64,000 nt of DNA from Sitta carolinensis (taxonomy: Eukaryota > Chordata > Aves > Passeriformes > Sittidae), in NCBI GenBank assembly GCA_032173965.1, contig CM063285.1, forward strand, positions 23,409,660 to 23,473,659. The letters are read 5' to 3'. Numbering within the stretch: the stretch's first letter is position 1; the number at the start of each line of letters is the position of its first letter. The notes under the pieces were generated by a model. The model was not told where the DNA came from, ran no database searches, and worked only from the letters and a program-made list of their open reading frames with translations. The position numbers and the translations under genes were made by a program. Shown here piece by piece: positions 49,901 to 61,914 of this stretch.

Positions 49901-51241
49901 TAGTGTGAGTAATTCACTCCACTGGAGGTAGCCAGCTAAACATGCACATCTTTCCTAACCCCATGCAGAGTGTCTGCACCTGCTTGAAAATCAGTGAAGT
50001 TTGGAGGCCAGCAACGGCAGGAGCAGACACATTACCTGTGGTGAAAGCTCTCCACTTGTGAGGCTAACAGCAAGGTCAGTAAGCTTGAAGGTGTTGGCAT
50101 GAATACCATGATAATTTTAAATAGATGCCTTCAGTGGGCAGTGGATTGGAAGGTGAACACCTTTTGACAGCCAGCTGGGGAGTGAATAGCATCATCTTTG
50201 ACATAAATGTGCAGGGATGGAAGATGTGCTGCATGACTATGCCTGTTTCTGTGACATAGTGATGTGTTTTTCCATACTAGTCTCAATGAAATACCAACAT
50301 CTAGGGAAGATGTCTTCTTCTGAACTGAAAAAGAATTTTAAACATTATATGCCAGAGTTGCAGATTTCACAGGTGACATTGAGCAGAAGGCAGGAAGATA
50401 ATTCACAGTTTTCTTGTCTCCTGTAAAAGGTACTAAAGGACAGAAATCCCTTTCCTGGAGTGCACGAAGTGCCTTCCAATGCCAGAAGGTTATGTGAGAC
50501 TATTGTTGCCCTTGGCCTCAGCACAGAAAAAGAAACAGGCTTGAGTTCTTCTCTAATGAAGGGCTTCTAATCACTCACCAGCAGCTGGTACAAAGCTCTT
50601 TCAAACAAATTTAGCACAGGCATTATAATGATGAGCTGCAGCCCCCTCTTAAGGGGATGTGTTTGGAGAGCCTTGTGGTGGGAACGTGGCACAGGGTGTC
50701 AGCCAAGAGCGCAATTTACACTGTGCTGGTGGGGGCAGCACAATGAAGGGACTGTCCTCTGCAGTGAGCTCTATTCTCTTGAGCCTGCAAATGCCCAAGG
50801 TGAAGGCAGAATGCATGTTGCTGATGCACAGCACTTGTCTTGGTAAATTGAATTTTGAATCTAGGCAAGCCAAAGGCAATATAAACATTACTGCTGAAGC
50901 TGATTAGAAAACTTCCATTCAGTACCATCCAGGCCACCCTTTGAGTTTGATTGCAACGCTAGGATTATTTTATAATATGAAAACCTGATTTCTTCCTGCC
51001 TATTTATACGTCAATCTTACGCTCATGTAATTTTACAGGTGAAAGTTTCTGTGCATGGATTCTATATGGAATGAGCACAATAACTCTAGGAGATGGCATA
51101 TTTCATAATAATCTATTCAGTGTGGATATAAAGGCTCCTGGTATCATGTTGTATATGAAAATAACTTCAAGACTTACCAGACTTGTACTGCAACCATAAC
51201 TCACTTTCCTGCCCTTCCTCTCTTTCTTTGGAGGTTTTTCC

Positions 51242-51262
51242 TTTTTTTTTTTTTTTTTTTTT
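51242..51262. repeat. Poly-T tract (21 bp)
   Basis: An uninterrupted T run inside a pyrimidine-rich patch. A second shorter T run follows about 80 bases downstream. Confidence 0.9.
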
Positions 51263-52521
51263 CCCTCTTTTAAAAAGATAATGAAATTTGTAGCACTTTT
51301 TAACTGATTCACTTTGACAACTTTTATTCTTTTTGTTTTTTTTTTACTGTGAACATAGGACAGGATTTAAACAACAGAAGAGTGCAGAGCATTTATTTGT
51401 GGGTAAGCACACTGTAGATAGCAAGGACTAGTGAGCTTGTAGATAAGGATTATTATTACCAGATGAGCATTATATATTCACCAATCTGATGAGATTGTAC
51501 TTGTTGCTCAGGTGAGGAGAGGTCAATAATCTTTGCTTTTAGATTGAGCTTGATCCTTGAGCTTGCTGAGTTGCCATCTTCTGCTTCTCCATTATTTCTT
51601 AGCTTTTAAAACATTTTAATGTCAGTATTTTTCTTCTTGATTCTCATACAGCTAACTATTCCCACATCAACACTTGGTGTTTTTTTTTTTTTTACTGTGT
51701 TTTTAGCCTTTCTAACTCACATAGAATTTCTTTTTTCACTTCCTTTCAGTCATCTCAGCAGTTTTCTCAGCAGACTGACGAAAAGTCACACAGCTTTACT
51801 GCCCCAAACTGCTCTTTGGTTCATAGACTTTGTCTGAGGGTTGCATATGAATGGTTTCCCTAGATACTTTCCTTTTCTGACTTGTTTTGTGACTGAAGTT
51901 TTTTTGAAAATATTAATATTTGCACTCATGGATTTAGCTACATCCCACTAAGCACAAATAGTATATAGAAAAAGCCAAGAATAAATTTAGCGTCTTTTCA
52001 GTAGGCAAATCTTTATGGTATATAGAATGATAAAGCAAAATATCATGATAAAAGACTGAAAGTAATACTTTGGCTTTTCATTGTGTTTTGCTGTTCAAGA
52101 TGTATACAAACATTAAATAAAAAATGAGGAAATAAAGTATATTTAAAATAAAATACAAAACACATCCTACTGTTCAGAAGCCAAAGGGTATCGTGCTACT
52201 GAGTACGAATTATATGGTCAAAATTACTTGATAGAGATTTTCACATATTATAACTTTCATTTTTTTGCCATTTCCTGGTGTACAGAACATTCTATGATCA
52301 GCTAGAATTTCACCCTTAACACACTATACTAGAAAGACCAAATAATGATCTCCTGTCAAACAATTTAGAATCTAAGCATAAAATGAGGGATGATAGGCAA
52401 CAAAATTTGAGGATTTGGTGAGATACATCAGACTACTTGCATTGGTAGTGTTCTGCTATATGACTGCCTAACTTCTGGCTTTTTTTAGACATGAAACAAA
52501 AAAGTTTAGAAAAAAAGCGTG

Positions 52522-52534
52522 TATATATATATAT
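52522..52534. repeat. TA microsatellite (short)
   Basis: About six TA units following 'gcgtg'. Confidence 0.8.
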
Positions 52535-52624
52535 GAATTTAAGGAATGAGTGTTGAAGTTTTTTATCATGTTGATGAATCTCAGTCAGAAATTTCATGGG
52601 AAGCCTGTATTCAGTTTAACAATG

Positions 52625-52671
52625 AACAGTCTATATAACTCTAAATAAGTATAGTAACAGTCTATATAACT
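52625..52671. repeat. Duplicated 16-mer, period 31
   Basis: AACAGTCTATATAACT occurs exactly at 52625-52640 and again at 52656-52671. Confidence 0.8.
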
Positions 52672-53640
52672 AAATAACTATCCCAGTGGCTGAGACTGCT
52701 GCTTTTCCTATTAGACTCTAATTTTTTAACATGTTGGAAGAAATGTTAAATTAGTTATAATAAAAATAAATTAAATTTTCCTGATATTTAGTTTCAGTTT
52801 TAGAATTTAAACCTTAAAACAGCATTTAAACAGGTGTATACCTTGGCTCATATGAGCTGCTGTCATCTGACATGATGAAGTGAGTCACAAATACCTTGGC
52901 AGCTCTTCACTCTGAAAATATATGATCTGTAGTTAAAATTTTTACTTTTTATTATGCTCTGAAATCTTCCACTCTTAAGTCTTCAGGAGCATTTTGAAAT
53001 AGTCTTCAAAGGTGTCTTGTCTGGTTTCCACTGCACTCTTTAAGACTGAAACTTTAGAAGAAATTAAAATCCTTGGTTGGTTGCTATTCCAAAGTCCCAG
53101 AATTCCTCTGGAAGGCTTCTTGGTTATTTTCTGACAGACTTCTTGTGTCTCACACATTAAAGTACCAGAGAAAGCTGGTGGGGTGTGTACTGCTCTCTTG
53201 AGCACCTCACCTACTATACTAGACACACAGTGGTATATTAAATCTTAATCATCTAAATTTTACAAGGATATAGACAATAGGATTAAAGTTTGGATTTTAT
53301 TTGCTTTTGGTGAATCCAGGCTCTCAGAAAAAAAAAAAATAAACAAAAACCCAACCAAGCAAAAAGAATTTCTTGTCATTTAGGGCTTGTACAGCTTCAC
53401 ATCCATCTTCGATCATTCATCTTTCTTTATACTCCTGTGTACAGGCTATGTGCTTCACCCAAGGGCAGAGTGGCACCATGTGCAAAGATGATATCCCTGT
53501 CTTCTCTCCTGAAGAAATATATGATAAATGATCTCCAGCCTGCAGAGCTAAGATGTGTCCTATGCCAGGATGGAAGAGGTTTTCTTCTGAGAAACCTTGA
53601 TTGTTGAGGTGAATGGATAATTGATGACAAAGAGGAAACA

Positions 53641-53663
53641 CCCCCCCACACACCCCCCCCCCC
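53641..53663. repeat. C-rich tract
   Basis: Two C runs (7 and 11 bases) joined by a CA-type linker. Like the run at 21304, it stands out in the AT-rich background. The frames across it are artefacts of this tract. Confidence 0.85.
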
Positions 53664-54074
53664 AAAACATTCAGGGAGAAATGGTTTGAGCATCTCTAAT
53701 TCATCTTGGGATGCAGAAATGGGCTGTGTAATCTCTAAGGATTTCTTTCATCTCTACTTTTTTATTATTTTGGTTCTTGGGAAGAAGAAATGTAAGATGC
53801 CAGGATTAGTACCTGTCTGCATGCAATGTTGTCCTGCCTTGAGATCCCCAGGGAACACTTCCAGCACTCTGACAGGGGTAAATGCCCAAGTCCAGAGCTC
53901 ATTGCTGTAATTGATATATGGAGCAAACCAATCTTGCACACAACTAAGGATTTGCACATCTTTGAACACTTTCAGCAGCTACAGAAAAAAAACCCCAAAC
54001 AAAACAAACTAAAGCCACAATGTGTTTCATATGAAAGCATTGAGAAAATTGTGTGTTCTGCATGACCATATTTA

Positions 54075-54180
54075 ATAACAGAAAAGCAGGGCTGGAAGGG
54101 ATCTCAAGAAGTTGTGTAGTTAATATTGTTCTGGTACAAGTCCTGTGTCCAGCAAGTTTTCCAGTCTAAATTCTACAGCT
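54075..54180 (-). mobile_element. Old CR1-type 3' tail
   Basis: 'aataacagaaaagcagggct' and 'ggaagggatctcaagaagtt' match the reverse-complemented 3' end of an old CR1 subfamily also seen in turtles and crocodiles ('agcagggttggaagggacct'). Similarity then decays. It is more diverged than the other CR1 copies in the window, so it was inserted earlier. Confidence 0.6.
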
Positions 54181-56603
54181 GTATGTGTATGTTACTTGTC
54201 AGTGCATATCCCAGATTCTTAAGATGGAAATCTGAAATGTGTGGTTTGAGTATCATCCAATGCTTTAAGAATGGTGAGGAATAAAGGAGTAGAGATAACC
54301 TTGACAGAAGAAATTCCTTGTGTTTGTAGAAGGAGCTGATTTGTGATTAAGTGGGAAATACAGTTTTCAACATACATTGAAAGCTGATGCCACGTCAATG
54401 TTACAATTCTTTTCTTTCTCTTTCAACAACTTTTTAAAAAAAGATTTTCACAAGCCATTTGAACTATTATGTCAGTCCAGCAGCCATGTATGATTCTAGA
54501 CTGTGTGCTGTTATTTCCCTTGTGGATTTCTAAATGTGACCAGGATGATGCAGAAAGTTTGGTCTGTCTCATGAAGTTTGTCCTGAGGCATTTATGGATG
54601 AAATTGAGGTAGAAGCTGCTGGTATCTGAACTGAAATTCTGTTTCTTTGTGAAAGGGAGTGGGAATTTAGAGAGAGACTAGAGCCAAGATACCTCCCAGA
54701 AACTAAGGCACTTCTGCCCAGAAACAATAAAAGCTAAGCTACAGTGATGTGTGACACTTCCTTCTTGCACAATTAACCTCACTGCAGCTCTCGCTTTCAA
54801 AAATAGTTTCTTGTGTTACTTGATTTCCTGGAGATGTTTGATATTTCCACTGTATTTTTTTCCTCTCACTCTTTCCAAGATACTGTTTAAATTTATCATA
54901 ACATAGCTTTTTTTACCACAGTATCTGCAGAACAGACTAAACACAGGGAGAGAAGAGAAATTTTGAAAAGACTTGAAGACACTGAAGTGTGTTTTGGTTT
55001 GCTCCTCTCCACCCCCTCTTCTCTCTCCAATGAACAATCCCTAACATTTTAAAAATTATTTGCTGGGGAAATCTAGATTTTATTTTTTTAAAGTTAGAAT
55101 AATCAAAATATATCTTCTTTTAAAAAATCAGGGTTGTATGTTAAAATTTAGACTTTTTTTTATGCTATTATACAAACTGGTGTTTTACAACAAAGAATGA
55201 TTTGACAGTTGAAGGCTGGAACTTTCAACCTACTTTAAATTGCAACATAATCCAGTTTTTGTAAATGCTCTGATTTCAGCTAAGGAGTTAATTTTTGGGA
55301 TTTCTCCACCAGTTTTTCTTCCATTAGCTATTGTTGAATAGGCATGAAGAGAACAAATTCCTTGTCAGGGGAGGAAATACTGTTGTTAATCAGACTTGTG
55401 CTCAATATCCACCACTCATTGTACAAAATTAATTTCAGTGTAGTCTTTTATATTAAAAAACTGTGGTGCAGCTTAGCTCCTGGAAGACTAATTGCACAAA
55501 AACTCCTGAAAATTAATTTCAAAGAAAATAGTAAACTTGGGAAAATAACAGGCATGAAAGAGAAGAACTTCCAAACCTGTAAACTAGAACCTGAGGTTTC
55601 TTATCAATCCTGCTATCTAGATAGTAAAAAAATAATATTTTGTCCAAAAAAAGACAAAGAAACATCTCAATAGTATTGAAGAAAATAGTGTCTGTAGTGC
55701 TGGCACTGGCTGGTATGTCAGGTTCTGTGTGGAAAATTCTTGGGATTTTAGCACTTCTTTGGTTAATTTAATTGCTGATGTGGATAACATAGTAGATGAG
55801 GTATTTGACATTATATCACATATAGTTTAAGATAAAATGTTTTGTGGTAGTTTGGGTGATTTTTAATTTTGCCTCATGTCCTGTGCTTTGGGACATGGTG
55901 AGAGATTTATAGATGTTTGTGTTTCACATGAGTTAAGGTGATAAATTACCTTTAATGCTCTCTGGAAGACTAAATACTTTAATCTCTTCCTAAAATCCCC
56001 TTTATACCTTTTGTTTTCAGAGGTAAAATGAAGGGTACAGACTAAGAAACTCAGTCAAAACATGCAGTTTAAATAAAAAGGTAAAATACTAATGACAATG
56101 CCTACCTCTACAGCTGAAAATAACAGACGTTAGGAACATGATGTAACACACACTCAATTATAGTAGCTGTTAGAAATTAGAAAGATCAGTTGGAGTAGGT
56201 TGTAAATAGACATGAACTGAGCCTATTTTTAATCCAGTATGTTTTAATCCAGTATGCTCAAAAGTATGTTGTAAATTAAGAGAAACTTTTACCTTTGATG
56301 TACACAATTAGGAAGGCCCTGGGGAATACTATTAATACTGCAGAAAATCTTTCAATTGTGACATGCTTAGTGTGTGAAGGCATTCAAATTGAAGTCTGTA
56401 AGTACCTTTGCATTGCAGTAATTTGAAGTGACAATAAAGTGCTCCCTGCATTCAATATCACTGAAATTCATACAAAGACCTGCTCCTTTCATTTATTTAA
56501 ATGAAGCACTGTCCCAGAGCACACATTTACTCATAAACCTTGCTGCTTTTGATATTTTTAAAAAAATGATGAAGAGCTTGGAGATGTCCTTTTCTGAAAG
56601 AAA

Positions 56604-56661
56604 AATAATAAATGTTATGCTGTTAGAAATGGAAGAAGAATAATAAATGTTAGGCTGTTAG
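56604..56661. repeat. Tandem duplication, period 35
   Basis: AATAATAAATGTTATGCTGT at 56604 recurs at 56639 with one T-to-G change and continues to match for several more bases ('tagaaa'). Confidence 0.85.
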
Positions 56662-58246
56662 AAAAGAAAGCAATAAGATTTTGTGTGGAACTAGGTAAAA
56701 AACAAAATAGCTCTAAGACTTCCTGAGAACCTGGGATTTTTTTGTCATTCTGAGATTAGCTTGTGCTTAAAGAGCTCCCATGATACCTCATGGTATCACA
56801 GAGAAATGCCCCATTGTTTCCTAATGGTAACATTTCTTGCAGAATTGCTTCCACATTTCACTGTGGTCTGCCCTTTGGTGCCTGTGGGATACATCAGGAG
56901 AGCAGCACATTGTGGGTTTGTGCTGTAGAAGAGACTCCTGTGATCAACAGCAATTCACAGCTCCTACAGAATTTTGTGGAAATGTATGAGCATGTCGTAT
57001 AAATCTTGAGGCAAGGTGTAAGTGAAAACTTTCTATTACTTTGATGTTTCAGTACCTCTCCTGACTTTCAGAAGAGCTGTAAAAATTCAGTAATGGATTA
57101 CGCCATAACAGTTATCCTGAGTTTGACCAACTCCATTGCTTATAAGGTGTTTCTCCTTGGTTGCAGAGTGACTAACACAGACAGAAAAGACCTTGTTGAT
57201 GATTTCAGTCTCTGTATCTCACCAAAATAGAGATTATATTGTATGGCACTCTTCTGGGAGGGAGAGAAAAAAAGAGTGCTTGATCTGCATATAACAAAGT
57301 AAATGTGAAAGTATATAGACTAGCAAAACAGAGTCAAGGGCTCAGAATAAAATTCCCTACCAAGAAAATTGCATTTCTATTGTAACTAAATGAAAACTTT
57401 CAGCATTCTGCCAGTTGCCTTAAGAAGATTGTAAGGTTTCTGTGTCATAATTTTTAAGAGAAACGAAATATTTTGAATAGGAGACAATTTCCTTAGCATA
57501 CTCAGCTCCTTGTAGAATTTTGAATCATTCAGTGCATCACAGAAACACCAAGCTAGAAAGCAGGATAGATATCCTAAGGCACTTCACTTGCGCACATTGC
57601 GGCATTTTTATTCTAAATATTCTTTGATCATTGTAAAGTTAGCAAAGATTTTTATAAATTTCTGGAGAAATATTTTTTTAATTTCACCAATAATTCATAA
57701 AAGCGTACATAGATATTTTTCTTTGTTGTTATTTTGACACCTTTTTGAGATTAGCACATGGAACTGCTCTGTTGTGATGTCCAATGTTCCAAATGGTCTC
57801 ATTCATATTTATTACAGAAGTTTCTAGACTGCAAAACAAATCATAAAGCATAAATCATGTAAGTAGATAAAAAATTAATGTAAAACTTTGTATAAGTTGC
57901 TTTGAGAATGAGAGTAATTTGCCAGTAAAATGGCTCTGTATAGTGGTTGGTAGCTTTAAAGAAGATTCACAAATAGTAAAACTTTTCTTTAAATTATTAA
58001 AAGGACAAATTATTAAAAAGTCAGTATTAGCAGAACTAGTGAATTAAATAAAGTAAGACCTATTATGTTTTCTTGGAACAGTTATGAGGATGAATTTATA
58101 TGGGATAGTTGGCAAAAATTTCAGCTTGTTCTCTGAAAAAGAATGACTTCTCCATGTAGACAATATTGCTTATACTTTCTGTTTCCAATATATAAATCAT
58201 GCCAGGGCAACATGAGACTTCAGAATATCAGTAATTCATACTTGCC

Positions 58247-58271
58247 TTTTTTTTTTAAAAAAAAAAAAAAA
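58247..58271. repeat. Adjacent T and A runs (self-complementary)
   Basis: Ten T followed directly by fifteen A, a perfect 20-base palindrome able to form a pure A-T hairpin. Confidence 0.85.
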
Positions 58272-58515
58272 GTTCTTGTGTGAGATTGATAGATTCTTTC
58301 AGACTTTTTTCTTGTGGAAAAGTTATATATATTTTTGCTTCAAGGATTTTAGTAGGCCATGCCAAGCCCAGTGCTGCAAAACCCAGAATGCTTGTTGCAA
58401 ATCACAAAACATAAACCAATATTAAAATGCTTGTCTCACTAATACTGAAAGCAAAAATCACAATCATCAAAAAAGATGAATGGACATATACCTCTGAAAC
58501 TCTCTGGAAGTCTGA

Positions 58516-59071
58516 TGTGATTTAACCCCAGAGAAAAACAAAGTCCCATAGAGCCATTTGCTCACAACTCTAGTGGAACGGGCAAGAGAATTGGAAGAGT
58601 AAAAGTGCGAAAACTCACAGGTTGACTTAAAGACAGTTTAATAGGTAAAGCAAAAGCTGTGCCTGGAAACAAAGCCAAGCAAGGGATTCATTCACCCCTT
58701 TCCACGGATGGTCAGGTTTCCCAGGAAGGCCGAGCTCCATCAGGTGTAATACTGACTTCTGAGGACAAACACATTCACTCTAAACCTTTCCCCGTTCTCT
58801 TCCCCCAGGGCTGACACCATATGCTATGGAATATCTCTTTGGTCAGTGCAGGTCAGATGTCCCAGCAAAGTCCTCTTCCACCTCCTTGTGCGCCTCCAGC
58901 CTTGCTGGCTGGGTGGGGTGAGGAGCAGAAAAGGCCTTCACTCTGTGCACTGCTCAGCAATAACTAAAACATCTCTGTGTTACCCATGCTCGTTCCAGCA
59001 CAAACCCAAAGCACGATCCCATACCAGCTTCTATGAGGAAAATTAACTCTGCCCCAGCCAAAACCAGCACA
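58516..59071 (-). mobile_element. Avian endogenous retrovirus solo LTR (copy 3 of 3, best preserved)
   Basis: The full LTR, about 556 bp, in reverse orientation: it starts TGTGATTTAACCCCAGAG and ends 'gccaaaaccagcaca'. Intermediate landmarks are 'gaaaactcacaggttgactt', 'agacagtttaataggtaaag', 'gggattcattcacccctttc', 'tggaatatctctttggtcag', 'ctggctgggtggggtgagga', 'gcagaaaaggccttcactct', 'ctcagcaataactaaaacat' and 'gaggaaaattaactctgccc'. Both TG and CA ends are present, but the flanking bases give no clear target-site duplication, and no viral gene adjoins. It is a solo LTR. The 66-codon frame inside it is not a gene. Confidence 0.92.
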
Positions 59072-61184
59072 CAGTCATTATCACTGATTTTTTTTCCCTG
59101 CTTCTCTATATTGAGAACTCTTCATTCAGGCAAAGGGTTGGCTGTCAATGGACTGAATTCAGGAAAATGGGAGTGAACTGGAAACCAAAAAACAGCAATT
59201 AACAAGTCATTATTGTTGTAGGACTGGAGTAATTCAATATACAGGATCTTAAAATAAGCAGATGTACAGAAAAGTTCTGCTTTTGTCAATAGGATCCTCA
59301 GTACTTATACCAGCCCTTGGAGCATTTTAAAATGCAATTCAATATATTTTACTCACAGATGACCTAGAAGGAGAAAAACTGTGGCTGGAAAAACATAATT
59401 GGAGATTAAAATGTTAATAAATCTCTCAATTTATGTCATTAATGTATTTATTGGAAGATAGTTAAAGTTTAATTATACTAAGAAAACAAATTACATTAAA
59501 AATACAGTCTAACTCAGTTTTGAACCTAAAAATTGGAAATAGGTTTTTTACCTTCAGAAAAGAAGAAAATCCTATTTCAAAGACAGGAAATCAGTTGGAT
59601 AATGTCTAGAAATTTATTATGAATGCTTTTGAAATACTATTTGTATTGAAATTGCCATGTGCTATTATTCTCCAATGTAATTATAATTGACTTGATTGCA
59701 TAATCTTACACATCGTAATAATTTACAGAGGTAGATATGGTCTAATTGAAGTCCAGGCAGACTTAAATATTCTGATATACTGTTAAGAATCTATAGCAAA
59801 TTGTAAAGGAAATACATTTTCAATTCTGCTGCATAGTTATAATCACAGTTTGATGTGTCATGGAAAGAGAAGATTCGAGGTACATAATTTAAGGAACTAC
59901 AAGATTGAATATTATGTGTTATGTATAGACAGCAAATATTCCAGTTATGAATGGACTATTTTTGGTAATTTTTCTTTCCAGAGTTTGGGAGACAGACCAA
60001 TTCCTAGTAATAATTTCTCTTCATACAAAAGAGCTAAGGTGTTGCTGTCCAAATTGCAGATATTTTGGATACTTAGACTCGTAAATTGCTTTTTAAGAAG
60101 TAAAATTTCACTCCTGAACTTGGGGTCTTGTTCCCTGACTTCTGATGCTGGCAGGCCATAAATAAGTGGGTCTTCATTACTTTGTGTGAGTGTGCTGGCA
60201 CGCCAACTGGCTCCCACCTTTTGGCTGCCACTCAGCAGAACACACTGCAATCATAGCTTCTCAGAAGCCAAGGCTCCAGGGCTTCATGTGGCCATGGACA
60301 CCTGTGCTGTGCAGAACTGTCACAGGAATGTAATCCTGAGTGCTTCACTTGGAATATGGCTGAAATTTGCTGATAGGTTCAAAACATTGTACAGGAGGGA
60401 TAAACAGAAAAACTCACAACATCACAGTAAAAGCTGCTTAGGAAGATGAATTAAAAATGGTTTATGAAAATATTAAGAATTAAAACTTTGTAAAAAATTA
60501 TATTAAGATAAAAAATGCTTTAGAATACTTTATTGTTTTAATTGTCAATGAATTCTTCTTCATTTTTGATTGACTGAAGTTACTATTTTTATTTGAAGAG
60601 TCTGAATAAGTAATGAAGACATACAGATGGACAAAAGTGGAAAAAAAAAAGTGAAACATACAACCCTACAGCTGAAATTTAAAATGTCTCATTTTGGCCC
60701 TAAATTGAAAAATGAGTCATTGTGTAGCAAATAAGTTTAAAGGAAAGATGCTAACAAATATAAAATGTTTTTTATCAGCAAAATGTTAAGCTCACAATTG
60801 GTCACAGGATGGTTACAAACAACAAGTGTTCTTATTCCGGCATCACTACAAAAGAGCAAACCAGACAGTTTCAAACCATGTTTTTCCACTGTTATTTTCT
60901 ACTTCATTTTTTCCACATTGCCTCCTGCAAGACTTTATCTATGCTTCTATTCAATAAATACTCTTTTTGAACAATATGTTAACACCATTCTTGTTTTGGT
61001 GGTAACTGCCTTTCTCTCTCCTACTTTCACACTATGTTGTCTCACCCAACACAATCTTTGATAACATGTCAATGGGTTCCAAATCAACCATCTTTGCTCT
61101 TTCTAGGGTTTCCCTTTACTTAGCAATGATTTGCTTCACTGATGTGATCGCTGATGTGTTTTCATGCCTTTTGATAGCAAATTG
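59072..61184. other. Unique AT-rich spacer
   Basis: No gene or recognised repeat. Overlapping frames at 59850-60161 and 59945-60250 on opposite strands lack recognisable content. The patch 60170-60350 is less AT-rich and unidentified. Confidence 0.5.
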
Positions 61185-61492
61185 CACAGAATCAAAGTTT
61201 AGGCTGGAGGAGCCTCTTCTGTGGATCATCTAGTCCAACCTGGGTGTGATCAGATCATGCTCTCAGGGCCCTGTTTTCTAGATTTGGGTATCTCCAAAGA
61301 TAGAGATTGAATAATCTATGTGGAAAACCTAATATGTGCTTCAGCCTGTGACCATTGCCCCTTGTCCTGCCACCATTCTTATCGAGAAGGATGTGTCTCC
61401 ATCTCCTCTGTGAGTGCTGAGCAGAGGGGAAGAACCACTTACCTCAATCAATGGGCTGCACTCTTGCTAGCCAGGACTACTGATACTCCAGT
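61185..61492 (-). mobile_element. CR1 LINE 3' fragment with an internal deletion
   Basis: Reverse-oriented CR1. The left end 'cacagaatcaaagtttaggc' leads to 'gatcatctagtccaacctgg', 'gctctcagggccctgttttc', 'gggtatctccaaagataga' and 'attgccccttgtcctgccac'. It then jumps near 61410 from 'tctccatctcctctgtg' straight to 'gtgctgagcagaggggaaga', 'accacttacctcaatcaatg' and 'gctagccaggactactgata'. In intact copies several hundred bases separate those two blocks, so the copy lost an internal segment after or during insertion. The plus-strand frame here is antisense CR1. Confidence 0.88.
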
Positions 61493-61879
61493 ACTTTCAT
61501 GTCTGTTTGAGAACTTCTGCTATTACTAGAGGCACGTAAAGGTAAAATTAAAGCTATGGTCAGTTTTTGGCTTTGGCCTGTTCTGCTTTGCTTTGTTTGT
61601 GGATTTCTTATGGAGAAATCAGCCAGTGCTCTTGCTTGGACTACGCTGATGCCTGCAGTTATTGACTGCAACAGAAGAAACAGGTGTTCAAGCATTAGCC
61701 AACCTCAGTTTTGTCCCCTCAAACAAAGAACTATTTCAAGAAAACTTCTTCTGTGGTTTATTATGAAGTGCAAACCTGAGGAATTTTGTACTGTTGTATT
61801 TCATAGTACAAAATCACTCACTAAAGAGAAAAAAAAATAAACCTAAAGTAATCCACAAAGTTAATTTCAGACTCTCATC

Positions 61880-61914
61880 TTTCTTTTTTTTTTTCTTTTT
61901 TTTTTCTTTTTTCA
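61880..61914. repeat. T-rich tract
   Basis: Three T runs interrupted by single C residues, followed by CAGG. It resembles a strong polypyrimidine tract plus AG on the plus strand, though no open exon follows. Confidence 0.85.

Larger units (their letters stand above)
47021..58515. other. Long unique segment, no supported gene
   Basis: No gene recognised. GC-richer patches near 47400-47760 and 50600-50900 hold short overlapping frames on both strands without recognisable content. Listed separately are a T run (51242-51262), a TA run (52522-52534), local duplications (52625-52671, 56604-56661), a C-rich tract (53641-53663), an old CR1 tail (54075-54180) and a T/A palindrome (58247-58271). A CR1-like 'atcacagaaacaccaagcta' phrase near 57536 is too short to call. 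Confidence 0.5.

Noticed and set aside
57530..57590. CR1-like 3' tail
   Set aside because: Only about 50 bp of weak similarity; too short to separate from chance by eye.
61556..61840. 94-codon plus-strand frame with a hydrophobic N-terminus
   Set aside because: The signal-peptide look is short, the C-terminus is low complexity, and a frame of similar length runs on the other strand. No domain is visible.
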